From positions 1 to 9,494 of the forward strand of contig CABSAB010000034.1 in NCBI GenBank assembly GCA_902475515.1: DNA of 9,494 bases, written 5' to 3'. The stretch comes from an uncultured Eubacteriales bacterium. Lineage in GTDB: Bacteria > Bacillota > Clostridia > Oscillospirales > Oscillospiraceae. A model generated the notes under the pieces. The model made no database searches, was not told where the DNA came from, and saw nothing but the letters and a program-made list of their open reading frames with translations. Below are positions 1-6,549 of the stretch, in pieces; position 1 is the stretch's first letter, and each line of letters starts with the position of its first letter. Position numbers and translations under genes: made by a program.

Positions 1-1707
1 ATTGAGCCCTACCGCGCCGCCGTGATGGTCACGGAAAAGGGCGTGGACGCCGCCAATTCCGTGAAGGCCGCCATCCAGGGCGGCACGGTCACCGAGACCG
101 GCATGGACGGCGTGGTCATCAACTCCACCTCCGACGATTTCTCCGCGGTGGTCAGCGTCGGCGGCAAGTACAGCATCAAAAATTCCGTGCTGAACTTTGA
201 TACCAAGTCCGACGGCAAGCATGTGTGCGATTTCTCCGGCTACGGCTCCGTCATGGCCGGCTTCAAGGGTGCACAGCTCACCGTGGAAAAGACGCAGATC
301 AATTCCGTGGGCGTGGCCAAGCCCGCCGTATTCTGCGACGACCGTTCCGAGTGCCTGTTTAAAGACTGCAACGTCACCGTCCGCGGCGGCACCCTGTACG
401 ACGGTTATGTAAACTCCGCCAACCAGAAGACCATGGTGGCTCCCCCCTGGGTGCTGGGCATCACCGGCAACGCCCGGGGCGTGAATCTGGAGGGCGACCG
501 GGGCACTGCCTACATCGTGGACACCTGCTTCAAGGCCAACCAGTGGGGCGTTCTGTCCACGGATGCAGGCCAGAATATGCACCTGTACGTGGCGGATTCC
601 GACATGATCCTCCTGGGTGAGAACCTCTCCGCTGACGATGCCAAGGATCCCTATTCCACCAAGTACGGCTCCGGCTACGGCTCCTACATCATCGGCAACG
701 CCTATGAGGAGTTCTCCGGTGTGGACATCAAGGTCGGCACCCACGGCGCGGTGCTGCGCGGCGGCACGGGTATCTACAAGTCCTCCAAGGGCACCATCAA
801 GTTCGTCTCCCCCATCACCGGCGAGACGGTTTATGAGGCACCCGGCAAGGGCCGCATCACCCGCATCGACTGCGAGTTCGGCGTTATGGCCCACGGCGAC
901 GGCAAGATCGTCTACACCGAGGGTACCGAGGTCAACGCGAACAACGCCGTGTTCCTGCTGAAGGCTGGCGGCGTGACCTGCGAGGTCTCCGACGGTGCGA
1001 AGCTCACCACCGGTAACGGTGTGATCCTCCAGATGATGGACGACGACGACAACCTGGTTGGCGCGGCTATGACCGACGCCGGCCCCATGTTCAATACCGA
1101 GTTCAACGAGGTGGCTGGCTGGCCCTCTGAGAATGGTCAGATCACCTCCAAGATGCCCGCTCCCAGCTTTGATCCCATGGCTGGCGGACCGGGTGGTCCC
1201 GGAGGCCCCGGTGGTCCTGGCGGTCCTGGTGGTCCCGGAGGCGAGGGTCCCGGGGGACCGGGTGGCCCTGGTGGTCCCGGCGGCCCTGGCGGCATGATGG
1301 CCCCTGCCAAGCCCGACACCTTCCTGAACGCCACGGATGTGGTCCTGAACGGCGACATCTACAACGGCACCGGCTATTACGGCCAGAAGCCCAAGCCCCT
1401 GTTCGTGACATTGGGCAAGGGCGCGACCCTGAACGGCGCGGTATCTGCCACCGAGACCCGTCACATCGACGAGAACGGCAAGCAGAACACCCACTTCACC
1501 ATCAAGGAGTTCTACTATCTGGCCCATGTGGAGAACCGGAACTTCTTCAACGGCGACAACACCGTGGAGGTGGAGCTCAAGGACGGCGCGGTTTGGAACG
1601 TCACCGCCCCCGGCATCATCAACAAGCTGACGGTCGGCGAGGGCTGCACATTCAACGGCACTGTGACCGAGAATGCTGACGGCACCTTGACGGTTTCCCC
1701 CAAGTAA
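1..1707 (+). CDS. Beta-helix-type secreted/surface protein with Gly/Pro-rich insert (5' partial)
   Basis: The frame is open from the first base (reads IEPYRAAVMVTEKG...) to TAA at 1705-1707, so the 568 visible residues are a C-terminal portion. The GTG and ATG codons near base 22 are not convincing starts because they have no ribosome site. The sequence is rich in G, N, D, T and V, with short alternating strands and turns such as 'SVGGKYSIKNSVLNF', 'GAQLTVEKTQINSVGV' and 'GAKLTTGNGVILQM'. This is the pattern of right-handed parallel beta-helix (pectin-lyase-like) extracellular proteins. Residues 395-431 are an uninterrupted GGP/GPG run, followed by MMAP and another strand-rich part ending in 'GAVWNVTAPGIINKLTVGEG', a motif style common in Firmicutes surface beta-helix proteins. 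The C-terminus (TVSPK) has no LPXTG, SLH domain or membrane segment, so any anchor or signal peptide must lie upstream of the window. The extracellular location is inferred. I see no catalytic motif and cannot name a function; adhesin or glycan-binding roles are guesses. Confidence 0.8.
   Translation: MEPYRAAVMVTEKGVDAANSVKAAIQGGTVTETGMDGVVINSTSDDFSAVVSVGGKYSIKNSVLNFDTKSDGKHVCDFSGYGSVMAGFKGAQLTVEKTQINSVGVAKPAVFCDDRSECLFKDCNVTVRGGTLYDGYVNSANQKTMVAPPWVLGITGNARGVNLEGDRGTAYIVDTCFKANQWGVLSTDAGQNMHLYVADSDMILLGENLSADDAKDPYSTKYGSGYGSYIIGNAYEEFSGVDIKVGTHGAVLRGGTGIYKSSKGTIKFVSPITGETVYEAPGKGRITRIDCEFGVMAHGDGKIVYTEGTEVNANNAVFLLKAGGVTCEVSDGAKLTTGNGVILQMMDDDDNLVGAAMTDAGPMFNTEFNEVAGWPSENGQITSKMPAPSFDPMAGGPGGPGGPGGPGGPGGPGGEGPGGPGGPGGPGGPGGMMAPAKPDTFLNATDVVLNGDIYNGTGYYGQKPKPLFVTLGKGATLNGAVSATETRHIDENGKQNTHFTIKEFYYLAHVENRNFFNGDNTVEVELKDGAVWNVTAPGIINKLTVGEGCTFNGTVTENADGTLTVSPK
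1183..1293 (+). repeat. Gly/Pro triplet repeat tract inside the beta-helix gene
   Basis: These 111 bases encode 37 residues: six GGP triplets, one GGE, five GPG triplets and a final G. Glycine occupies every third position throughout, so the collagen-like G-X-Y register is never broken, although the many extra glycines make a flexible spacer as likely as a triple helix. Codons vary (GGA, GGT, GGC and GGG; CCG, CCC and CCT), so the DNA is a degenerate 9-nt-type repeat rather than an exact tandem array. Confidence 0.9.
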
Positions 1708-1712
1708 GCTAT

Positions 1713-1750
1713 AATCAGGGCTGTCCCGATTGGGATGGCCCTGATTTTTT
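1713..1750 (+). terminator. Rho-independent terminator of the beta-helix gene
   Basis: It begins 5 bases after the TAA stop. The arms AATCAGGGC (1713-1721) and GCCCTGATT (1738-1746) pair, and pairing continues inward through two G-T wobbles to TCCC/GGGA around a GATT loop, giving a stem of about 15 bp. A six-T run (1745-1750) overlaps the end of the stem. Confidence 0.9.
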
Positions 1751-1840
1751 ATGGAATTTCCCGGAGCAGGGGCCTGAATCGCAAGGACTTGCCGCTCCGC
1801 CTCCAACACCGAATTTTTTGCAAGCACGGAAAGGTTTTTT
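1751..1840. other. Intergenic region ahead of the acetyltransferase gene
   Basis: No convincing -35/-10 pair is visible here, although the preceding terminator implies that the next gene needs its own promoter. A nested inverted repeat is present: CGGAGC (1762-1767) pairs with GCTCCG (1794-1799), enclosing GCAAG/CTTGC (1781-1785 and 1788-1792). The ribosome site of the next gene is GGAAAGG at 1828-1834. The promoter may be weak or non-consensus. Confidence 0.4.
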
Positions 1841-2323
1841 ATGGACATTCAGTTTATACCCGCAAACGAGCAAGATCTCCCCGCCCTCTTAAGCCTGGCT
1901 CGGGCAGCATCTCAAACCCCGGGCAGCCATTGGGACGAGGAGTATCCCACAGAGGATGACCTGCGGGCAGATATTCAGCAGGGTGCGCTGTACCGCATCG
2001 AAGTGGACCGGGCGCAGGTGGGGATGATCGCCATGGGCCGGGACGAGGACGAGGCTACGTTCGGCTGGCCCACGCAGGACGAAAACGCCTGTATGCTCTC
2101 CCGGCTGGCCATTCATCCGGCGCATCAGGGGAAAGGGCTGCTGGAGCCGGTATTTGCCGCTGCGGTGGCCCATTGCAAAACACTGGGCTATCGGACCCTG
2201 CGGCTGCTGGTGGTCACAGATCTGCCAAGGCTCTTTCGGGTATACGAACGCTGCGGGTTTGTCCGCTGTGGGAGCGCCTCCATGTGGGGGCAGGATTTTT
2301 ATCAATATGAACAAGTCCTATAG
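1841..2323 (+). CDS. GNAT-family N-acetyltransferase
   Basis: The 160-residue protein has the length and motif order of the GNAT superfamily, which transfers acetyl from acetyl-CoA to an amine in the cytoplasm. The acetyl-CoA-binding motif A is 'LSRLAIHPAHQGKGLLEPVF' (86-105), where QGKG at 96-99 forms the pyrophosphate loop. Motif B is 'LFRVYERCGFVRCG' (131-144). An N-terminal 'HWDEEYPTEDDLRADIQQG' stretch (30-48) resembles the W..YP...D...DI block of a common Firmicutes GNAT subgroup. The usual small residue (G or A) ending the Q-x-x-G-x-G loop is Leu101 here, a mild deviation. ATG 1841 follows GGAAAGG with 6 bases between. The gene is isolated: a terminator lies upstream and a strong promoter for a different operon downstream. 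The substrate cannot be told. Proximity to polyamine uptake genes invites the idea of polyamine acetylation, but the sequence gives no specific support for this. Confidence 0.88.
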   Translation: MDIQFIPANEQDLPALLSLARAASQTPGSHWDEEYPTEDDLRADIQQGALYRIEVDRAQVGMIAMGRDEDEATFGWPTQDENACMLSRLAIHPAHQGKGLLEPVFAAAVAHCKTLGYRTLRLLVVTDLPRLFRVYERCGFVRCGSASMWGQDFYQYEQVL

Positions 2324-2371
2324 CGCAGCTTCACATTTTCTACAAAATTTTTCGATCGGCCCTCTGAGGTA

Positions 2372-2399
2372 TTGACAATGGGCTACATTGGAATATAAT
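2372..2399 (+). promoter_or_regulatory. Consensus sigma-A promoter of potABCD
   Basis: TTGACA at 2372-2377 and TATAAT at 2394-2399 match both consensus hexamers exactly, with a 16-base spacer. Transcription would start near 2406, about 70 bases before potA. The region between the acetyltransferase stop (2323) and this promoter has no clear terminator. Confidence 0.85.
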
Positions 2400-2407
2400 A
2401 TGCTTAT

Positions 2408-2454
2408 CCGTGTCATTTGGCGGGTTCACCCGCTGGACGGCACGGAAATTTTTT
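2408..2454 (+). promoter_or_regulatory. Terminator-like leader hairpin in potA 5' UTR (possible attenuator)
   Basis: CCGTGTC (2408-2414) pairs with GGCACGG (2439-2445) with one T-G wobble. Pairing continues past one A-C mismatch through TTTG/TGGA (2416-2419 with 2434-2437, mostly wobble) into the perfect GCGGGT/ACCCGC arms (2420-2425 and 2428-2433). After the stem come AAA and six T's (2449-2454). It lies entirely in the leader, a few bases after the predicted start of transcription. It could be a regulated attenuator, a 5'-stabilising hairpin, or the terminator for transcripts arriving from the acetyltransferase gene. The sequence does not decide between these, and no clear anti-terminator arm is visible. 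Confidence 0.55.
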
Positions 2455-2476
2455 AAGAAAGAACGGGGGAGGATAA

Positions 2477-3604
2477 ATGGCAAAAGAACTCATTCGTCTC
2501 CAGAACGTATCCATGTGCTTTGACGGCGAAACGGTGCTGGACTCCATTGACCTTTGCATCAATGACCACGAGTTCCTCACTTTGCTTGGCCCCAGCGGAT
2601 GTGGAAAAACCACCACACTGCGCATCATTGGAGGCTTCCAGAAGCCCACTTCTGGAGACGTATTTTTCGATGGAGAGCGGATCAATGACATTCCGCCGTA
2701 CCGCCGCAAGATCAACACGGTATTTCAGCGATACGCGCTGTTTCCCCATCTGGACGTGTATGACAACATCGCCTTTGGGCTGCGGGTAAGCAAGCTGCCT
2801 GAGGAGGAGGTTGACCGGCGCGTCACCGAGATGCTGGAGATCGTCAGTCTGAAGGGCTTTCAGAACCGAAAGGTCACGAGCCTTTCCGGCGGACAGCAGC
2901 AGCGTGTGGCCATCGCGCGGGCCCTGGTGAACCAGCCCAAGGTGCTTTTATTGGATGAGCCCCTTGGAGCACTGGATATGCGGCTCCGGAAAGATATGCA
3001 GAATGAGCTCAAACGCATCCAGCAGGCGCTGGAGATCACATTTATCTATGTAACACACGATCAGGAGGAAGCCCTGGCAATGTCTGACACCGTGGTGGTC
3101 ATGGACAAGGGCTGCATCCAGCAGATCGGTTCCCCCGTGGACATATACAACGAGCCGAAAAACGCCTTTGTGGCGGACTTTATCGGCGAGAGCAACATCC
3201 TCGACGGCATTATGCGGGCGGACTTCCAGGTGGAGTTTTTCGGCCACCGCTACGAATGCCTGGACAAGGGCTTTGGCAAAAACGAGCCTGTGGACGTAGT
3301 GATCCGGCCCGAGGATATCGATATCGTGGCCCCGGCGGGCGGCTATCTCACCGCCACGGTGACCAATGTCATCTTCAAGGGCACCTTCTACGACACCTTT
3401 GTGGACGTTTCCGGCTTCAAGTGGCTGATCCAGACCACAGACTACCATGCGGTAGGCGACACCATCGGCATCAGCCTGGACCCGGACGCCATTCATGTGA
3501 TGAAGAAGAGCGACTACTCCGAGCAGTTCGGTGACTACAGCTCCTACAGCGCCGAGTACGACGAAATGGAGGACGCTGCGGAGGGCCCTGCCGATGAAGA
3601 GTAA
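2477..3604 (+). CDS. potA: Spermidine/putrescine ABC transporter ATP-binding protein PotA
   Basis: The 375-residue cytoplasmic ATPase powers polyamine import. All ABC motifs are intact: Walker A GPSGCGKTTT (38-47), Q-loop Gln84, signature LSGGQQQ (136-142), Walker B VLLLDEP (156-162), D-loop GALD (164-167) and the switch His194 in YVTHDQEEAL. A C-terminal regulatory region of the TOBE type runs from about 240 to 342, including 'VVIRPEDIDI' (274-283). This matches the PotA/CysA/MalK-like importer class, and polyamine specificity is inferred from the linked potBCD. The last 30 residues or so are an acidic Tyr/Ser/Asp/Glu-rich tail that seems to extend past the usual PotA end. ATG 2477 has GGGGGAGG 4 bases upstream. 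The gene is first in the operon, and its last 11 bases overlap potB. Confidence 0.95.
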   Translation: MAKELIRLQNVSMCFDGETVLDSIDLCINDHEFLTLLGPSGCGKTTTLRIIGGFQKPTSGDVFFDGERINDIPPYRRKINTVFQRYALFPHLDVYDNIAFGLRVSKLPEEEVDRRVTEMLEIVSLKGFQNRKVTSLSGGQQQRVAIARALVNQPKVLLLDEPLGALDMRLRKDMQNELKRIQQALEITFIYVTHDQEEALAMSDTVVVMDKGCIQQIGSPVDIYNEPKNAFVADFIGESNILDGIMRADFQVEFFGHRYECLDKGFGKNEPVDVVIRPEDIDIVAPAGGYLTATVTNVIFKGTFYDTFVDVSGFKWLIQTTDYHAVGDTIGISLDPDAIHVMKKSDYSEQFGDYSSYSAEYDEMEDAAEGPADEE

Positions 3605-4412
3605 GCTCACAGCGGGCCCCTACCTTCTGTGGATGGTGGTCTTTACCCTGATTCCCCTGGGCATTGTGGTGTATTACGCCTTTACGGATTCCGTGACCGG
3701 GGGCTTCACGCTGGAAAACCTCACAAAGATCGGGGCATATCTGCCCATTTTCCTGCGGTCCATCAGCCTGGCGGCCATCGCCAGCGTCATCTGCCTGATT
3801 ATCGGCTACCCCGTGGCCTACTGCATCGCCACGGCACGGCCCTCTCTCCAGAAGCTTCTGTCCATGCTGGTGATGCTGCCCATGTGCATGAGCTTTCTGC
3901 TCCGGACCCTGGCCTGGGTGGCTATGCTGGAGGACACAGGCATTTTCAATCAAATTCTCCAGGGACTGGGGCTGAAACCGCTCCCCCTGATCCGGAACAA
4001 CGGCGCGGTGATCCTGGGCATGGTATACAACTACCTGCCATACATGATCACACCGCTGTACACGGTGATCATGAAGATCGATCCGCGGCTTTCCGAGGCA
4101 GCCCAGGATCTGGGATGCAGCAGTGGCCAGGTATTCCGCCGGGTGACGCTGCCCCTGTCCGTCCCCGGGATCATCTCAGGTATCACCATGGTATTTGTAC
4201 CGGCGGTATCCACCTTCTATATCTCCCAGAAGCTGGGCGGTACCGGGACGGTGCTCATCGGCGACGTAATCGAGAGCCAGTTCAAAACCGCATACAACCC
4301 CAACCTGGGGGCGGCCCTGAGCCTGATTTTGATGGTAATGGTGCTGATCTGCGTGGGCATCATGAACCACTTCGGCGAGGCCGATGAGGAAGGGGGCATG
4401 ATGACCCCATGA
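3594..4412 (+). CDS. potB: Spermidine/putrescine ABC transporter permease PotB
   Basis: This is a 272-residue inner permease subunit with six hydrophobic segments at roughly 8-30, 56-80, 87-110, 138-160, 191-212 and 238-258. The cytoplasmic EAA loop 'EAAQDLGCSSGQVFRRVTLP' (168-187) docks with PotA. I chose ATG 3594 over the in-frame ATG at 3531 for two reasons: GGAGGG at 3580-3585 sits 8 bases ahead of it, and the protein then begins MKSKLTAGPYLLW, running directly into the first membrane helix. The longer start would add 21 residues read out of frame from the coding end of potA. The gene overlaps potA by 11 bp and potC by 4 bp, which suggests coupled translation. Confidence 0.94.
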   Translation: MKSKLTAGPYLLWMVVFTLIPLGIVVYYAFTDSVTGGFTLENLTKIGAYLPIFLRSISLAAIASVICLIIGYPVAYCIATARPSLQKLLSMLVMLPMCMSFLLRTLAWVAMLEDTGIFNQILQGLGLKPLPLIRNNGAVILGMVYNYLPYMITPLYTVIMKIDPRLSEAAQDLGCSSGQVFRRVTLPLSVPGIISGITMVFVPAVSTFYISQKLGGTGTVLIGDVIESQFKTAYNPNLGAALSLILMVMVLICVGIMNHFGEADEEGGMMTP

Positions 4413-5233
4413 AACGGTTCAGCAAAATATTCACCGTGCTTGTATTCCTGTTTTTGTACCTGCCCATGATCGTGCTGGGGATTGCCTCCTTCAACGCGGG
4501 CACCGACATTGCAAGCTGGGATGGCTTTACCCTCAGCCAGTACACGGCGCTGTTCCGGGATGGGACATTGCTGCCGCTGCTGCGGAATTCCGTCATTGTG
4601 GCGGTGGTGGCGGCGCTGGTCTCCACGGTGCTTGGCACCATGGCGGCGGTGGGCATCTACAATATGAAAAAACGGCCCAAGGCCCTGTCCATGGCCCTGA
4701 CCAACATTCCCATGACCAACCCGGATATCGTCACCGGTGTATCGCTGGCGCTGCTGTTCGCCTTTGTGGGGACCATCCTCCGGAAAAATCATGTGATGGG
4801 CTTCGGGACCTTGCTCATTGCCCACATCACCTTCGACATGCCCTATGTGATCTTGTCGGTGATGCCCAAGCTCACCCAGATGGACCCGGATCTTCAGGAG
4901 GCAGCGCTGGACCTGGGCTGCACACCTATCCAGGCGTTTTTCCAGGTGGTGATCCATGAGATCCTGCCAGGCATCGTCTCCGGGGCGCTGATGGCGTTTA
5001 CCATGAGTTTGGACGACTTTGTGATCTCCTACTTTGTCTACGGGCCCAGCTTTGTGACGCTGCCGGTGGAGATCTACAATTACACGAAAAAGCCCCTGCC
5101 GCCGAAAATTTATGCCCTGTTTACGCTGCTGTTCCTGGTGATCTTGGTGCTGATGGTGCTGATGAACCTGCTGCAGCTGCGGGACTCCCGCAAGACCGCA
5201 CGGCGCGGCCGGAGAAAGGGGGCTGCGTCATGA
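4409..5233 (+). CDS. potC: Spermidine/putrescine ABC transporter permease PotC
   Basis: The second permease subunit has 274 residues and six membrane segments near 8-28, 60-84, 96-124, 130-152, 186-208 and 237-256. Its EAA loop is 'EAALDLGCTPIQAFFQVVIH' (164-183). Typical PotC features include 'FYLPM'-like 'FLYLPMIVLGIASFNAG' at the N-terminus and 'FTMSLDDFVISYFVYGP' (197-213). The C-terminal end is strongly basic (RKTARRGRRKG), consistent with a cytoplasmic tail. The start ATGA at 4409 overlaps the potB stop, with the purine-rich GAGGAAGGGGG some 12 bases upstream. The stop overlaps the potD start in the same ATGA manner. Confidence 0.94.
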   Translation: MKRFSKIFTVLVFLFLYLPMIVLGIASFNAGTDIASWDGFTLSQYTALFRDGTLLPLLRNSVIVAVVAALVSTVLGTMAAVGIYNMKKRPKALSMALTNIPMTNPDIVTGVSLALLFAFVGTILRKNHVMGFGTLLIAHITFDMPYVILSVMPKLTQMDPDLQEAALDLGCTPIQAFFQVVIHEILPGIVSGALMAFTMSLDDFVISYFVYGPSFVTLPVEIYNYTKKPLPPKIYALFTLLFLVILVLMVLMNLLQLRDSRKTARRGRRKGAAS

Positions 5234-6435
5234 GAACCCTTCGAAGCATGCGGGTCCTGAGCCTGCTGATGACGGCGGTGCTGACGATCCCCCTGTTTTC
5301 GGGACTGCTCGCAGCCCCGGCAAACGCGGCGGATGTGACCATCAACGTCTACAACTGGGGGCAGTACATCTCCGACGGCAGCGACGGCTACATCGATGTG
5401 AATGCCGCCTTTACGGAGGAGACGGGCATCGGGGTCAACTATATGACCTTTGACACCAACGAGAGCCTGTACACCAAGCTCAAGACTGGCGGCTCCACCT
5501 ATGACATCATCATTCCCTCGGACTATATGGCCGGGCGGCTCATCGCCGAGGGGCTGGTGCAGAAGATTGACTTTGCCAACGTTCCCAACTATCAATACAT
5601 TGACGAATCCTACAAAAACACTGCCTACGATCCCCAGAACGAGTATTCCATCCCCTACACCTGGGGCACCGTGGGGATCATTTACAACAAAAAGTATGTA
5701 GACGAGGCAGACATCGGCGGCTGGGACCTGCTTTGGAACTCCAAGTACGCCGGGAAGATCCTCATGTTCGATAACAACCGGGACGCCTTTGCCATTGCGG
5801 AATCCAGCCTGGGGTATTCCCTGAACACCCAGGACCAAGCGGAGCTGCGGGCCTGCGCAGACTTACTCAGCCAGCAGAAGCCCGTGGTCCAGAGCTACGT
5901 CATGGACCAGATCTTTGACAAGATGGTCCGGGAGGAGGCCTGGATCGCGCCCTACTACGCCGGCGACTATCTGACCATGCTGGAGGACAACGAGGACCTG
6001 GGATTCTATTTCCCCGAAGAAGGGTTCAATCTGTTTATCGACTGCTTTATGATCCCCGAGAGCGCGGAGCACAAGGCCGAGGCGGAGGCATACATCAATT
6101 TCCTGCTGCGGCCAGATGTGTGCGGCGAGAATCTGGACTTTTTGGGCTACTCCGCCACGGAGGAGGGCGCAAAGCAGTACATGGACCCGGAGATGGCGGA
6201 GAGCGACATTGCTTATCCCAGCGCGGAGACCCTTTCCCGGTCTGAGAGCTTTCTGTTTTTGCCCCAGGAGACCACGCAGTTTATGGATTCGCTTTGGCTG
6301 ACGGTGAAGACCGGCGGCAGCAGCGATACGGTGATGATCGCTATTACAGTGGTTTTGGCCGTTTTGCTGATTGTTTGGCTGACGGTTTCTTCCGTTTTGA
6401 AAAAACAGAGAAAGAAGCGCCGGTGCAGAAGCTAA
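5230..6435 (+). CDS. potD: Spermidine/putrescine-binding protein PotD with C-terminal membrane anchor
   Basis: The 401-residue extracellular solute-binding protein captures polyamine and delivers it to PotBC. Residues 1-33 form a Sec signal peptide ending in an A-N-A site before ADVTINVYNWG. There is no lipobox cysteine. The fold-typical 'VYNWGQYISDG' (40-50), 'YDIIIPSDYM' (91-100), 'IPYTWGTVGIIYN' (141-153), 'FIDCFMIPESAEH' (269-281) and 'INFLLRPDV' (289-297) match the PotD/PotF family. From the remembered E. coli PotD alignment, Asp271 and Tyr307 correspond to ligand-contacting Asp257 and Tyr293. Residues 367-389 are a hydrophobic helix (TVMIAITVVLAVLLIVWLTV), followed by KKQRKKRRCRS, which acts as a stop-transfer anchor. 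The protein is therefore probably tethered by its C-terminus, not by lipid as in most Gram-positive relatives. ATG 5230 overlaps the potC stop, with GGAGAAAGGGGG at 5211-5222. It is the last gene of the operon. Confidence 0.93.
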   Translation: MRTLRSMRVLSLLMTAVLTIPLFSGLLAAPANAADVTINVYNWGQYISDGSDGYIDVNAAFTEETGIGVNYMTFDTNESLYTKLKTGGSTYDIIIPSDYMAGRLIAEGLVQKIDFANVPNYQYIDESYKNTAYDPQNEYSIPYTWGTVGIIYNKKYVDEADIGGWDLLWNSKYAGKILMFDNNRDAFAIAESSLGYSLNTQDQAELRACADLLSQQKPVVQSYVMDQIFDKMVREEAWIAPYYAGDYLTMLEDNEDLGFYFPEEGFNLFIDCFMIPESAEHKAEAEAYINFLLRPDVCGENLDFLGYSATEEGAKQYMDPEMAESDIAYPSAETLSRSESFLFLPQETTQFMDSLWLTVKTGGSSDTVMIAITVVLAVLLIVWLTVSSVLKKQRKKRRCRS

Positions 6436-6445
6436 AACATACTTT

Positions 6446-6476
6446 GGGACCGCCTGTGATGGGCGGTCCCTTTTTT
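6446..6476 (+). terminator. Rho-independent terminator of potABCD
   Basis: It lies 10 bases after the potD TAA. The perfect 9-bp arms GGGACCGCC (6446-6454) and GGCGGTCCC (6462-6470) enclose a TGTGATG loop and are followed directly by six T's (6471-6476). Confidence 0.95.
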
Positions 6477-6485
6477 AGATTCTGT

Positions 6486-6514
6486 TTGCCTTTTTTCCCG
6501 GCCTGTGGTATCAT
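6486..6514 (+). promoter_or_regulatory. Extended -10 promoter of ychF
   Basis: A -35-like TTGCCT (6486-6491) is followed by a 17-base spacer and TATCAT (6509-6514), preceded by the extended -10 dinucleotide TG (6506-6507). Transcription would begin around 6521, leaving a leader of about 30 bases. Confidence 0.6.
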
Positions 6515-6549
6515 AAATTATTGGAAATGAACCGAAAGGATGAAAATAT

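Noticed and set aside
1183..1293. CRISPR-like or minisatellite repeat array
   Set aside because: There are no spacers, and the repeat is fully explained as in-frame Gly/Pro coding sequence with degenerate codons.
1137..1358. Minus-strand reading frame encoding a GPPGPPGPP collagen-like stretch
   Set aside because: It is the complement of the Gly/Pro repeat in the plus-strand gene. There is no ribosome site, and the plus frame is coherent over 1.7 kb.
3531..3593. Upstream in-frame ATG giving PotB 21 extra residues
   Set aside because: It lies deep inside potA, gives a non-homologous-looking Thr/Ala/Pro/Arg leader, and the ATG at 3594 has a better ribosome site directly before the first membrane helix.
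4217..4957. 246-residue minus-strand open frame opposite potB/potC
   Set aside because: It is His/Gln/Arg-rich antisense shadow sequence spanning two clear permease genes, with no ribosome site or domain.
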